A stretch of DNA of 64,000 nt. Origin: Alsobacter ponti. Its GTDB lineage: Bacteria; Pseudomonadota; Alphaproteobacteria; Rhizobiales; Beijerinckiaceae. The notes under the pieces are model-generated. The model was not told where the DNA came from and did no database searches. It saw only the letters and a program-made list of their open reading frames with translations. This document shows, piece after piece, positions 44,603 through 53,695 of this stretch; the first letter of the stretch is position 1, and each line of letters opens with the position of its first letter. The DNA lies in contig NZ_JANCLU010000008.1 of assembly GCF_024294805.1 (NCBI RefSeq), positions 1 to 64,000 on the forward strand, written 5' to 3'. Made by a program: the position numbers and the translations under genes.

Positions 44603-45190
44603 ATGGCACTGCGTGTCTCGGGCAAGAATCTCGACATCGGCGAAGCCTTGCGCCAGCAGATCGTGGATCGGGTGTCCGGGGCCGTCCGAAAGTTCTTCGA
44701 CGGGGGCTTCCAGGGTCACGTGACCGTGGAGCGCGACGGGACGGCCTTCCGCACCGATTGCGCCCTGCACCTCGCCTCGGGCGTCACCCTGCAGGTCGAT
44801 TCGACCGCGCACGACCCCTATCTCAGTGCGGACCGCGCGTCCGAACGCCTGGAAAGCCGCCTGCGCCGCTACAAGCAGCGGTTGAAGGGGCGCTCGCCGG
44901 TCAACGGCGTGCAGCGCACCGTCGAGGTTCCGGCCTATGTGATCCAGGCGCCCGACGAGGCCGACGAGGAGATCGACGGCGAGTTCCACCCCCTCGTCAT
45001 CGCAGAAACCAAGAAGAGCATGCGGACGTTGTCGGTCAGCGAGGCCGTGATGGATCTCGACTTGACGGGAGCGCCGGTTGTCGTATTTCGTCACGCCGGT
45101 TCGGAGCGGGTGAACATGGTGTATCGCCGCAGCGACGGAAATATCGGCTGGATCGATCCCCCGGCGCTCGCGCCCGGTGACGGCCAGTAA
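44603..45190 (+). CDS. hpf: Ribosome hibernation promoting factor, long form
   Basis: This 195-residue protein has an N-terminal S30AE domain (about residues 1-100) that binds the 30S A/P sites and a C-terminal domain (about 130-187) that dimerises 70S ribosomes into 100S particles. The C-terminal segment MSVSEAVMDLDL-like (here TLSVSEAVMDLDL) and VVVFRHAGSERVNMVYRR are typical. The ATG at 44603 follows CCGGAG. A TTGACT at 44495-44500 is a possible -35 in the 120-base gap after rpoN, without a convincing -10. Confidence 0.95.
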   Translation: MALRVSGKNLDIGEALRQQIVDRVSGAVRKFFDGGFQGHVTVERDGTAFRTDCALHLASGVTLQVDSTAHDPYLSADRASERLESRLRRYKQRLKGRSPVNGVQRTVEVPAYVIQAPDEADEEIDGEFHPLVIAETKKSMRTLSVSEAVMDLDLTGAPVVVFRHAGSERVNMVYRRSDGNIGWIDPPALAPGDGQ

Positions 45191-45280
45191 AGCATTCCAG
45201 TGACATCGGCTCGCAGGTGACCTGGCCCGCTTCGTGCAGGGCCAGGCGTGGCGCGCAGCGGGCGAAGGCGAAGACGACAT

Positions 45281-45745
45281 ATGCCTCTCACGGACTTCCT
45301 CACCCCCGAAGCGGTGGTGCCTTCGCTCAGGGCCAGCAGCAAGAAGCAGGCCCTCCAGGAAATGGCCGCCAAGGCGGCCGAGCTTTCCGGGCTGCCGGAG
45401 CGTGAAATCTTCGAGACGCTGTTGCAGCGCGAGCGCCTCGGCTCGACCGGCATCGGCCAGGGCATCGCGATCCCGCACGGCAAGCTCGCCAGGGTCGAGA
45501 AGCTGTTCGGCGTCTTCGGGCGGCTCGACCGGCCAATCGACTTCGAGGCGCTGGACGGCGAGCCGGTGGATCTCGTCTTCGTGCTGATCGCGCCGGAATC
45601 GGCCGGAGCCGACCATCTCAAGGCGCTGGCGCGGGTCGCCCGCGCTCTGCGCGACCAGACCGTCACCCAAAAATTGCGCGCCGCCCGCGACGCCGCCGCC
45701 CTCTACTCCGTGCTGACCCAGGCTCCCGGGTCGCAGGCCGCCTGA
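45281..45745 (+). CDS. ptsN: Nitrogen-PTS EIIA component
   Basis: This 154-residue EIIA of the nitrogen phosphotransferase system is phosphorylated on His66 in IAIPHGKL. It acts as a regulator (potassium, PHB and nitrogen metabolism in relatives) and not as a sugar transporter. MPLTDFLTPEAVVPSLRASSK is the family start at ATG 45281. The gap after hpf contains an 8-base-pair stem (45221-45228 with 45239-45246) without a T-run. The gene ends seven bases before the stop of convergent glk. Confidence 0.96.
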   Translation: MPLTDFLTPEAVVPSLRASSKKQALQEMAAKAAELSGLPEREIFETLLQRERLGSTGIGQGIAIPHGKLARVEKLFGVFGRLDRPIDFEALDGEPVDLVFVLIAPESAGADHLKALARVARALRDQTVTQKLRAARDAAALYSVLTQAPGSQAA

Positions 45746-45752
45746 ATTTCCG

Positions 45753-46760
45753 CTAGGCCGACCAGAGCCGCTCGCCGTACTCCAGCACGTAGCGTCCCGG
45801 CGTCGCGCCGATCGCCGCCAGCCCCTCGAGAACCGCCTCCGGCTCCACCACGAGCCGCGTGCCGATGCGCCGCGCGAGCCCGTCGACCGGGGCCTTATCC
45901 TCGAAGACGCGGCGGAACTCGACCGGGTCGATCAGCTCGCGCATGCGCGGCAGGATGCCGCCGGCCAGCGTGACCCCGCCGGTGGCGACGAAGGTGATGC
46001 CGATGTCGCCGGCGAAACGCGCCACGAGCCGCAGGAAGGCCCGGCAGGTGCGCGCCTCCTCGCCGCCGCGATCGGCGAGCGCGCGCGCGACGATGCCCGG
46101 CCCGTCGAGCGCGGGCGTGGGCCGGCCGTCCGCCGCCGCCCGCGCCTTGTGGACACGCACGAGCCCGGGACCCGACATCACCGCCTCGGTGGTGATGCGC
46201 CCCCGGGCGCGCTCCAGGTGCGGCCACCAGCGTTCCTCGTCCGCCCCGTCCGGACCGAAGCCGATATGGCAGGCCTCGCTCGGCACCGGCACGAAGCGGT
46301 CGTCGACATGGAGCAGCGCGCCGATGCCGAGGCCCGTCCCCGGGCCGAGCACGACGAGCGGGCCGTGCGAAGGCAGGTCCGGCCCGATGCGCTGGAGATA
46401 GGCGTCGGGAATGGCCGGCAGCGCCAGGGCCTGCGCCTCGAAATCGTTCAGCAGCAGACCCTCCGCCACCACGCCCGCGGCGACGAGGGCGGGTCCATCG
46501 ATCGTCCAGGGCGCGTTGGTGAGCGTCAGCGTGCGGCCGTCGACAGGCCCGGCCCCGCACAGGATGGCGGAGCGGGGACGGACCGACTCATGCGCCGTGG
46601 CCGCCAGCATCGCCTCGGCCACGCCGGCATAGTCGGCCGTGTGCGCGCGCGTCAGCACGCGCAGCCGCACGCCGGGCGCGTCCACCATGGCGAAGCGCGC
46701 ATTGGTGCCGCCGATATCGCCGACGAGAAGCGGGAATGGAAAGGTCGGGGCGTGGGGCAT
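45753..46760 (-). CDS. glk: Glucokinase
   Basis: This 335-residue ATP-dependent glucokinase of the bacterial Glk (ROK-unrelated) type has phosphate motif GDIGGTNARFA at residues 14-24. The sugar-binding segment LNDFEAQALALP carries the catalytic Asp, and VLGPGTGLGIGALL and PSEACHIGF are also present. It phosphorylates glucose for entry into the Entner-Doudoroff route used by this group. It is convergent with ptsN and divergent from class I fumarase across about 150 bases. Confidence 0.95.
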   Translation of the reverse strand: MPHAPTFPFPLLVGDIGGTNARFAMVDAPGVRLRVLTRAHTADYAGVAEAMLAATAHESVRPRSAILCGAGPVDGRTLTLTNAPWTIDGPALVAAGVVAEGLLLNDFEAQALALPAIPDAYLQRIGPDLPSHGPLVVLGPGTGLGIGALLHVDDRFVPVPSEACHIGFGPDGADEERWWPHLERARGRITTEAVMSGPGLVRVHKARAAADGRPTPALDGPGIVARALADRGGEEARTCRAFLRLVARFAGDIGITFVATGGVTLAGGILPRMRELIDPVEFRRVFEDKAPVDGLARRIGTRLVVEPEAVLEGLAAIGATPGRYVLEYGERLWSA

Positions 46761-46911
46761 GGCGGTCCGCTAACGTGGGCTGCCGCCATCTCACGGACGC
46801 CGAGGCCCGGTGTCAACGCGCGCCGGCGCGCCTCAGCACTTCGACGACTTGGAAAGCGCGCCCGATCGGCCTAGAAGCGCGGTCGGATTTCCGGCACAAG
46901 CGAGACGCAGA

Positions 46912-48528
<1,617 letters not shown>

Positions 48529-48548
48529 GGCCGGAGGACGGGGGCGGC

Positions 48549-48893
48549 ATGACGAGGGGCGCGGTTCCGCCTGTTCTGGCGGTGGTCGCGGCGCTGCTGG
48601 GCGGTGTCGCCGCCGCTTCGGCCGGCACCGTGCAGACGCCGGAGTGCAAGCGCGACCTGCTGGTGCTCGACAGCGAGGCCAAGCTCGGCCAGGACCGGCT
48701 GGCCCGCGCCCAGGAGGCGCCGCGGCGCGAGCTTTGCGAGATCTGGCGGCGGCACGTCGAGTTCGCCAAGCGCGCCGGCGCGACCTACCGGCGCTGCAAG
48801 ACCGACACCGAGCGCCGCGTGCTCTCCGGCGACATGGACACCCAGGTGCAGGACTTCCAGGCCGCTATCGCCAGCCAGTGCAAGGGCCTGTAG
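48549..48893 (+). CDS. Small secreted protein with four cysteines, unknown function
   Basis: This 114-residue protein has a clear signal peptide (basic start MTRGAVPP, hydrophobic core, cleavage near AAASAG at about residue 25). The mature part is charged and largely helical by composition. It carries four cysteines (TPECKRD, ELCEIW, RRCKTD, SQCKGL), enough for two disulfides in the periplasm. GGAGGA precedes the ATG at 48549. It follows fumarase by 20 bases. I do not recognise the family. Confidence 0.75.
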   Translation: MTRGAVPPVLAVVAALLGGVAAASAGTVQTPECKRDLLVLDSEAKLGQDRLARAQEAPRRELCEIWRRHVEFAKRAGATYRRCKTDTERRVLSGDMDTQVQDFQAAIASQCKGL

Positions 48894-48921
48894 CGCCGGC
48901 GGCGCGGCGGCCCGAGCGAAC

Positions 48922-48946
48922 GGGACCGCGCCGGTGGCGCGGTCCC
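48922..48946. terminator. Bidirectional stem-loop between convergent genes
   Basis: A perfect 11-base-pair stem (GGGACCGCGCC at 48922-48932 with GGCGCGGTCCC at 48936-48946) and a three-base loop lie between the stops of the secreted-protein gene and the polyamine-binding-protein gene. An AT-rich patch (ATTATTT) follows on the plus strand at 48954. It probably serves both genes. Confidence 0.6.
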
Positions 48947-48954
48947 CGCGGCGA

Positions 48955-50058
48955 TTATTTCCCGGTCTTCACGCGCGTCCACAGGCGGGTGTTCTGCTTC
49001 TGCAGCTTGTCGTCCCAGGACGAGTTCGTGAACAGCCGCTTGAGGACCTCGGCGTTCGGGTAGATGCCGGGATTGTTGAGGATTTCCGGCTTCACGCCGC
49101 CCTTCGCGGCGAGGTTTCCGCTGGCGTAGTTGACGAAGTTGACGTTGCGGGCGGCGATGTCGGGCCGCAGCATGAAGTCGATGAAGGCGTAGGCGTTGGC
49201 CGCGTTCGGGGCGTCGACCGGAATCGTCATCGAATCGAACCACATCAGCGCGCCCTCGCGCGGGATGGCGTATTGGATCTCGACGCCGTTCTTGGCTTCG
49301 TCGGCGCGCTTGCCGGCCTGCAGCACGTCGCCGGAATAGCCGACCGCCAGGCAGATGTCGCCGTTGGCGAGCGCGTTGATGTACTCCGAGGAGTGGAACT
49401 TGCGCACGTTGCCGCGGATCTTCATCAGCACGTCCGCCGCCTTCTGGTAGTCGGCCGGGTTCTTCGAATCCGGGTTGAGGCCGAGCCAGCGCAGCACGCC
49501 GCCGAACGTGTCCTCCGGCGCGTCCAGCACCATGACGCCGCAGTCCTTGAGCTTGGAGATGTTCTCCGGCTTCAGGACGATGTCCCAGCTGTCGATCGGC
49601 TTGTCGCCCAGGCGCTCCTTCACCTTCTTGACGTTGTAGCCGATGCCGGTGGTGCCCCACATGTAGTTGACGGCGTAGGCGTTGCCGGGATCGTAGGCCT
49701 TCAGCCGGTCGGTGATCTCCGGCCACATGTTCTTCAGGTTGGGCAGCTTGGCCTTGTCGAGTTTGGTCAGCACGCCGGCCGCGATCAGGCGCTGCAGCGG
49801 CGCGCCCGACGGGACGACGACGTCGTAGCCCGACTTGCCGGCCATCAGCTTGGTCTCGACGATCTCGTTGTTGTCGTAGGTGTCGTAGACGACCTTGATG
49901 CCCGTCTCCTTGGTGAAGTCCTCGAGCACCGTGGGGTCGATATAGTCGGACCAGTTGTAGACGTTCACGACCTTGTCCTGCGCGCGCGCCACGGTCGCCA
50001 CGGGCAGGGCGAGGGCGAGCGATGCGTACAACAGGCCGCGGCCGAGGGCTCGAATCAT
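48955..50058 (-). CDS. Polyamine ABC transporter substrate-binding protein (PotF/SpuD-like)
   Basis: This 367-residue periplasmic binding protein has a signal peptide (cleavage after VARAQ near residue 27). The mature start VVNVYNWSDYIDP is the standard opening of PotD/PotF proteins. LANGDICLAVGYSGD and IPREGALMWFDSM are the ligand-pocket stretches. It should bind putrescine, spermidine or a related amine. No ABC permease or ATPase genes are adjacent, so it is an orphan in this window. GGAG precedes the ATG at 50058. Confidence 0.92.
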   Translation of the reverse strand: MIRALGRGLLYASLALALPVATVARAQDKVVNVYNWSDYIDPTVLEDFTKETGIKVVYDTYDNNEIVETKLMAGKSGYDVVVPSGAPLQRLIAAGVLTKLDKAKLPNLKNMWPEITDRLKAYDPGNAYAVNYMWGTTGIGYNVKKVKERLGDKPIDSWDIVLKPENISKLKDCGVMVLDAPEDTFGGVLRWLGLNPDSKNPADYQKAADVLMKIRGNVRKFHSSEYINALANGDICLAVGYSGDVLQAGKRADEAKNGVEIQYAIPREGALMWFDSMTIPVDAPNAANAYAFIDFMLRPDIAARNVNFVNYASGNLAAKGGVKPEILNNPGIYPNAEVLKRLFTNSSWDDKLQKQNTRLWTRVKTGK

Positions 50059-50219
50059 GTCGGACTCCGGGTCTTTCAGGCGGCGCCCGAGGGCGCGATT
50101 GGCGAACACCGGCACGCTAGTGCATCGGGCGCGAAAAGGTGAGCCCGTTTTTCGGCCGAAACCCCGGTGTTGACAACGGCTTGGCGCGCCGGGCAGGGAC
50201 GCCGCCCGACCCCCGCCGT

Positions 50220-51374
50220 TCAGGCGGCGCGCCGCGCCGCCGTTTCGAGCCGGGCCAGCGCGCCGTCGAGCACGGCGTCGGTCTTGGCGAAGCAGAACCG
50301 GACGACGCTGCGGATGGCGTCTCGCGCGTAGAACGCCGAGACCGGGATCGCCGCCACGCCGAACTCGCGCACCAGCCGCTCGCAGAACGCCACGTCGTCG
50401 CGCTCCCCGAGCGGGGCGAGGTCGACGTTGAGGAAATAGGTGCCGTAGGAGGGCAGGACGGAGAAGCCGCGCGCCGCCAGCCCGGAGGCGAACCGGTCGC
50501 GGCTGCGCTGCAGCCCGTCGCGCATGTCCCGGAAATACGCGTCGTCCTTGCCGAGGCCGTAGGCGACCGCGACCTGGAGATTGGGCGGCGTCGTGAAGGT
50601 CAGGAACTGATGCGCCTTGGCCAGCACGCGCAGGATCTCCGGGGCGGCGCAGACGAAGCCCACCTTCCAGCCGGTGAGCGAGAAGATCTTGCCCGCCGAC
50701 CCGATCTTCACCGTGCGCTCCCGCATGCCGGGCATGGCGATGAGCGGCAGGTGGGACAGGCCGTCGAACACGACGTGCTCCCACACCTCGTCGCACACCG
50801 CGACCGCGTCGTGCGCCACGCAGAACCGCGCCAGCAGCTCGAGATCCGCGCGGCCGTAAACCGTCCCCGCCGGGTTCAGCGGGTTGTTGAACAGCACCAC
50901 CTTCGTGTTCGGCGAGAACGCCTTCGCCAGCATGTCCTCGTCGAAGCGCCAGTGCGGCGGCTCCAGCCGCACGAAGCGGGGCACGCCGCCGGCGCGCAGG
51001 ACGAGCGGCAGATAGGCGTCGTAGAGCGGCTGGAACAGCACGACCTCGTCGCCCGGCTCGATCAGCGCCATCAGCGCGCCGGCCAGCGCTTCCGTGGCGC
51101 CGGAGGTGATCATCACCTCCCGCTCCCAGTCCAGCCCGACGCCCTGGTGGTGGCGGTAATGGGCCGCCACCGCCTGGCGCAGTTCCGGCACGCCCATCAT
51201 CGGCGGATACTGGTTCCAGCCCGAAACCACCGCCTCGGCCGCCTTGCGGCGCACGTCCTCGGGGCCGGGATCGTCCGGGAAGCCCTGGCCGAGATTGATG
51301 GCGCCCGTCTCCCGGGCCAGCCGGGACATGACCTCGAACACGGTCGTGGGCAGCTCGGAAAAGATCGGGTTCAT
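50220..51374 (-). CDS. Class I PLP aminotransferase (kynurenine/methionine-aminotransferase-like)
   Basis: This 384-residue fold-type I aminotransferase has the PLP lysine Lys229 in GSAGKIFSLTGWKVGF, with NNPLNPAGTVY and CDEVWEHVVFDG in the cofactor site. INLGQGFPDDPGPE near the N-terminus is the hallmark of the group with YbdL/kynurenine-oxoglutarate aminotransferases, which accept Met, aromatic and kynurenine donors. Exact substrates cannot be read from sequence. The ATG at 51374 is the family start. It is downstream of regA on the same strand with a 63-base gap. Confidence 0.92.
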   Translation of the reverse strand: MNPIFSELPTTVFEVMSRLARETGAINLGQGFPDDPGPEDVRRKAAEAVVSGWNQYPPMMGVPELRQAVAAHYRHHQGVGLDWEREVMITSGATEALAGALMALIEPGDEVVLFQPLYDAYLPLVLRAGGVPRFVRLEPPHWRFDEDMLAKAFSPNTKVVLFNNPLNPAGTVYGRADLELLARFCVAHDAVAVCDEVWEHVVFDGLSHLPLIAMPGMRERTVKIGSAGKIFSLTGWKVGFVCAAPEILRVLAKAHQFLTFTTPPNLQVAVAYGLGKDDAYFRDMRDGLQRSRDRFASGLAARGFSVLPSYGTYFLNVDLAPLGERDDVAFCERLVREFGVAAIPVSAFYARDAIRSVVRFCFAKTDAVLDGALARLETAARRAA

Positions 51375-51437
51375 GGCTCGCCTCCGGATGCGCCTGTCTA
51401 GCATGGCGGCGCGGCCGGACCCAAGGCGCGGCGGCCC

Positions 51438-52010
51438 TCAGCGGGGCGCGCGCTTGGCGAGGATTCGCTGCAGCGTGCGGCGGTGCATGGCGAGCCGGCG
51501 CGCCGTCTCGGACACGTTGCGGCCACACAGCTCGAAGACGCGCTGGATGTGCTCCCAGCGGACGCGATCCGCCGACATCGGGTTCTCCGGCGGAGCGGCC
51601 CTGGTCTCGGTGGCGCAGTTGAGCGCCGCGTCGATCTCGTCGGCGTCGACAGGCTTGGCCAGGTAGTCGAACGCGCCGAGCTTCACCGCCGTCACCGCCG
51701 TGGCGATGTTGCCGTAGCCCGTGAGGATGACGCCGCGCGCATCGGCCCTGACGCGACGGAGATTGGAGAGCACGTCGAGCCCGTTGCCGCCGGCGAGCCG
51801 CAGGTCGATCACGGCGAAACGCGGAGGGTCGCGCTGGATGGCGGCGTGGCCCTCCTCGACGGTTTCCGCCGTGGTCACCTGATAGCCCCGCGCCTCCATG
51901 GCGCGCGCGAGGCGGGTGAGGAAGGGCCGATCGTCGTCGACGATGAGCAAGGATTTGTCGGCGTCGGCCTGATCGGCCGGGGCCGGGTCCGTGGCGACGC
52001 TGTCGAGCAT
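51438..52010 (-). CDS. regA: RegA/ActR/PrrA response regulator
   Basis: This 190-residue response regulator has phospho-acceptor Asp69 in AVIDLRLAGGNGL. A proline-containing linker (about residues 130-140) and a Fis-type helix-turn-helix at the C-terminus (ETARRLAMHRRTLQRILAKR) follow. In relatives this protein controls photosynthesis, carbon and nitrogen fixation and respiration genes in response to redox. GGGGAGG lies five bases before the ATG at 52010, which decides the start over 52055. It follows the sensor gene regB on the same strand. Confidence 0.95.
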   Translation of the reverse strand: MLDSVATDPAPADQADADKSLLIVDDDRPFLTRLARAMEARGYQVTTAETVEEGHAAIQRDPPRFAVIDLRLAGGNGLDVLSNLRRVRADARGVILTGYGNIATAVTAVKLGAFDYLAKPVDADEIDAALNCATETRAAPPENPMSADRVRWEHIQRVFELCGRNVSETARRLAMHRRTLQRILAKRAPR

Positions 52011-52088
52011 GTCAACCTCCCCGGCCCTTACGCGCAAGGGGGCGGTCGGGTTCACGAGTTCCGTCGATTTTGGTGCCGTTCCGTACTT

Positions 52089-53420
52089 TCAAAGCCGAAA
52101 AGCGCTCTCCGACGCGGGTCCGTGGTCTTGCGGAGTGCGCTCGAACGCCTCCCGCGGCCACGTCACGCGCACGGTGGCGCCGCCCGCCGGGCCGTTGCGC
52201 ATGTCGAGCGTGGCGCCCGTGCGCTCCAGCAGCGTCTTGGCGATGAACAGACCTAGACCGAGGCCGCCGCGCGCGTCGCCCGCGCGGGCGTCCCGGCGGG
52301 TCGTGACATAGGGCTCTCCCAGCCGCGACAGCACGTCGCCCGAGAAGCCCGGCCCGTCATCGGCGATCGCCACCGTGACGGAGCCGGCGTCCCACCGCGC
52401 CTCGATCCGCACGGTCTCCCGCGCGAAATCCACCGCGTTTTCGACGAGATTGCCGAGGCCGTACAGCATCCCCGGATTGCGCCGGCACACCGGCTCCGGG
52501 CCCTCGCCGGCCAGCCGGGACTCCACCGCGCGGAACGCCCGGCGCGGCCCCGCCACCTCCTCGATCAGCACGCCGAGGGGCAACCGGTCGAGCGGGCCCT
52601 GCTCCTCGTCGTCCATCGAGGTCAGCTTGAGCAGGATGTCGCGGCAGCGCTCCGCCTGCTGGCCGAGCAGCGCGACGTCCTCGGCCAGCGGGCCGTCTTC
52701 GGGAACCGCCTTGCGCAGTTCGCGCGCCACCAGCGCGATGGTGGCGAGCGGCGTGCCGAGTTCGTGGGCGGCCGCCGCCGCCAGACCGTCCAGCTGCGAG
52801 AGATGCTGCTCGCGGGCCAGGACCAACTCCGTCGCGGCGAGGCCCTGGACCAGCTGCCGCGCCTCCTCGGCGACCCGGCGCGCGTACAGGCCCAGGAACG
52901 CGAGCGCCAGCAGGAGCGCGGTCCAAACCCCCGCCTGGTAGAGAGGCGGGAGCGTCATCGTGTCCCGTTCCGCCCAGGGAAGTGGGAGGTGAAACACGAC
53001 GAGCACCGTCGCCGCCGCCATGACGAGTCCGCCCAGAGCGAAGGTGCGCGCCGGCGGCAGCGACGCGGCCGCGACCATCACGGGCGCCAGGAACAGGATG
53101 GCGAAAGGGTTCTCGAGCCCGCCGGTGAGGTAGAGCAGCCCCGCCAGCTCGACGATGTCGAACGCCAGCAGCGCCGTCGCCGCGTTCTCGTCGAGCCTCC
53201 GCGCGGCCGGGAAACGAAGAGTGAGCCAGAGGTTCACCCCCGCTGAGACCGCCACCACAGCCAGGCACGGGGCGAGCGGCACGTCGAAGCCGAGCCCGAA
53301 TTTGACGGCGACCAGTGCGATGGTCTGGCCCGCGATGGCGAGCCAACGCAGCCGCACAAGCGTCCGCAGCCGCAGCCGCGACGCGCTTCGCCTGAAATCC
53401 ATGGAGCCCGTGTCCGGCAT
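52089..53420 (-). CDS. regB: RegB/ActS/PrrB redox sensor histidine kinase
   Basis: This 443-residue membrane kinase has about six N-terminal hydrophobic segments (residues 25-185). The quinone-sensing heptapeptide GGLENPF is at 100-106, phospho-acceptor His219 in AAAAHELGTPLAT and redox-active Cys259 in QAERCRDIL. The 40-residue spacing from His to Cys equals that in Rhodobacter RegB. The catalytic domain has NLVENAVDFA and GLGLGLFIA. It pairs with regA downstream. The start may be 53420 or the internal ATG at 53402. Confidence 0.95.
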   Translation of the reverse strand: MPDTGSMDFRRSASRLRLRTLVRLRWLAIAGQTIALVAVKFGLGFDVPLAPCLAVVAVSAGVNLWLTLRFPAARRLDENAATALLAFDIVELAGLLYLTGGLENPFAILFLAPVMVAAASLPPARTFALGGLVMAAATVLVVFHLPLPWAERDTMTLPPLYQAGVWTALLLALAFLGLYARRVAEEARQLVQGLAATELVLAREQHLSQLDGLAAAAAHELGTPLATIALVARELRKAVPEDGPLAEDVALLGQQAERCRDILLKLTSMDDEEQGPLDRLPLGVLIEEVAGPRRAFRAVESRLAGEGPEPVCRRNPGMLYGLGNLVENAVDFARETVRIEARWDAGSVTVAIADDGPGFSGDVLSRLGEPYVTTRRDARAGDARGGLGLGLFIAKTLLERTGATLDMRNGPAGGATVRVTWPREAFERTPQDHGPASESAFRL

Positions 53421-53538
53421 TCACCGGGAACTAGCGCGCCGCCACTCGCCGGCCAGCGGGAGCCGGAAATGCAGGGAAGAGCGGATTCGGGAACAAACGG
53501 CGCGTCGCGCCCGTTGTGCACTGCAACCGAAGTTCCTA

Positions 53539-53560
53539 TATGTTACTGAAATGCAACATA
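53539..53560. promoter_or_regulatory. Dyad in the regB-phaZ divergent gap
   Basis: Perfect 6-base arms TATGTT (53539-53544) and AACATA (53555-53560) flank a ten-base spacer. The dyad lies about 120 bases upstream of the regB start and 136 bases upstream of the phaZ start. It could be an operator for either gene. No regulator can be assigned. Confidence 0.3.
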
Positions 53561-53577
53561 CGTCGAAAGTCTGGGAT

Positions 53578-53606
53578 TTGTTGGGCTTTCAGCTGATTGT
53601 TTAGAA
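53578..53606 (+). promoter_or_regulatory. Candidate promoter of phaZ
   Basis: TTGTTG (53578-53583) and TTAGAA (53601-53606) are separated by 17 bases in a locally AT-rich patch, unusual in this window. The predicted leader to the phaZ ATG is about 80 bases and contains the PhaR-like site. Confidence 0.4.
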
Positions 53607-53631
53607 AGAGTGACCGGCTAAGGTCAGGGTC

Positions 53632-53642
53632 CTGCATTGCAG
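53632..53642. promoter_or_regulatory. PhaR-like binding site in the phaZ leader
   Basis: CTGC-ATT-GCAG is a perfect dyad of the CTGC-N3-GCAG form known for the PHA-responsive repressor PhaR in alphaproteobacteria. It lies about 25 bases after the candidate -10 and 54 bases before the phaZ start codon, a repressor position. The link is by motif and gene function; no phaR gene is in the window. Confidence 0.5.
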
Positions 53643-53695
53643 CGCGATAGGCTCTCTGCGGCGCAGCATCGGCATCGGCACTGGAGACCGCGTAT

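Noticed and set aside
45221-45246. A terminator between hpf and ptsN
   Set aside because: The 8-base-pair stem has a ten-base loop and no T-run; the genes are probably still linked.
53551-53604. A 17-residue leader-peptide frame upstream of phaZ
   Set aside because: It has no ribosome site and overlaps the promoter-like and dyad sequences. Nothing suggests attenuation.
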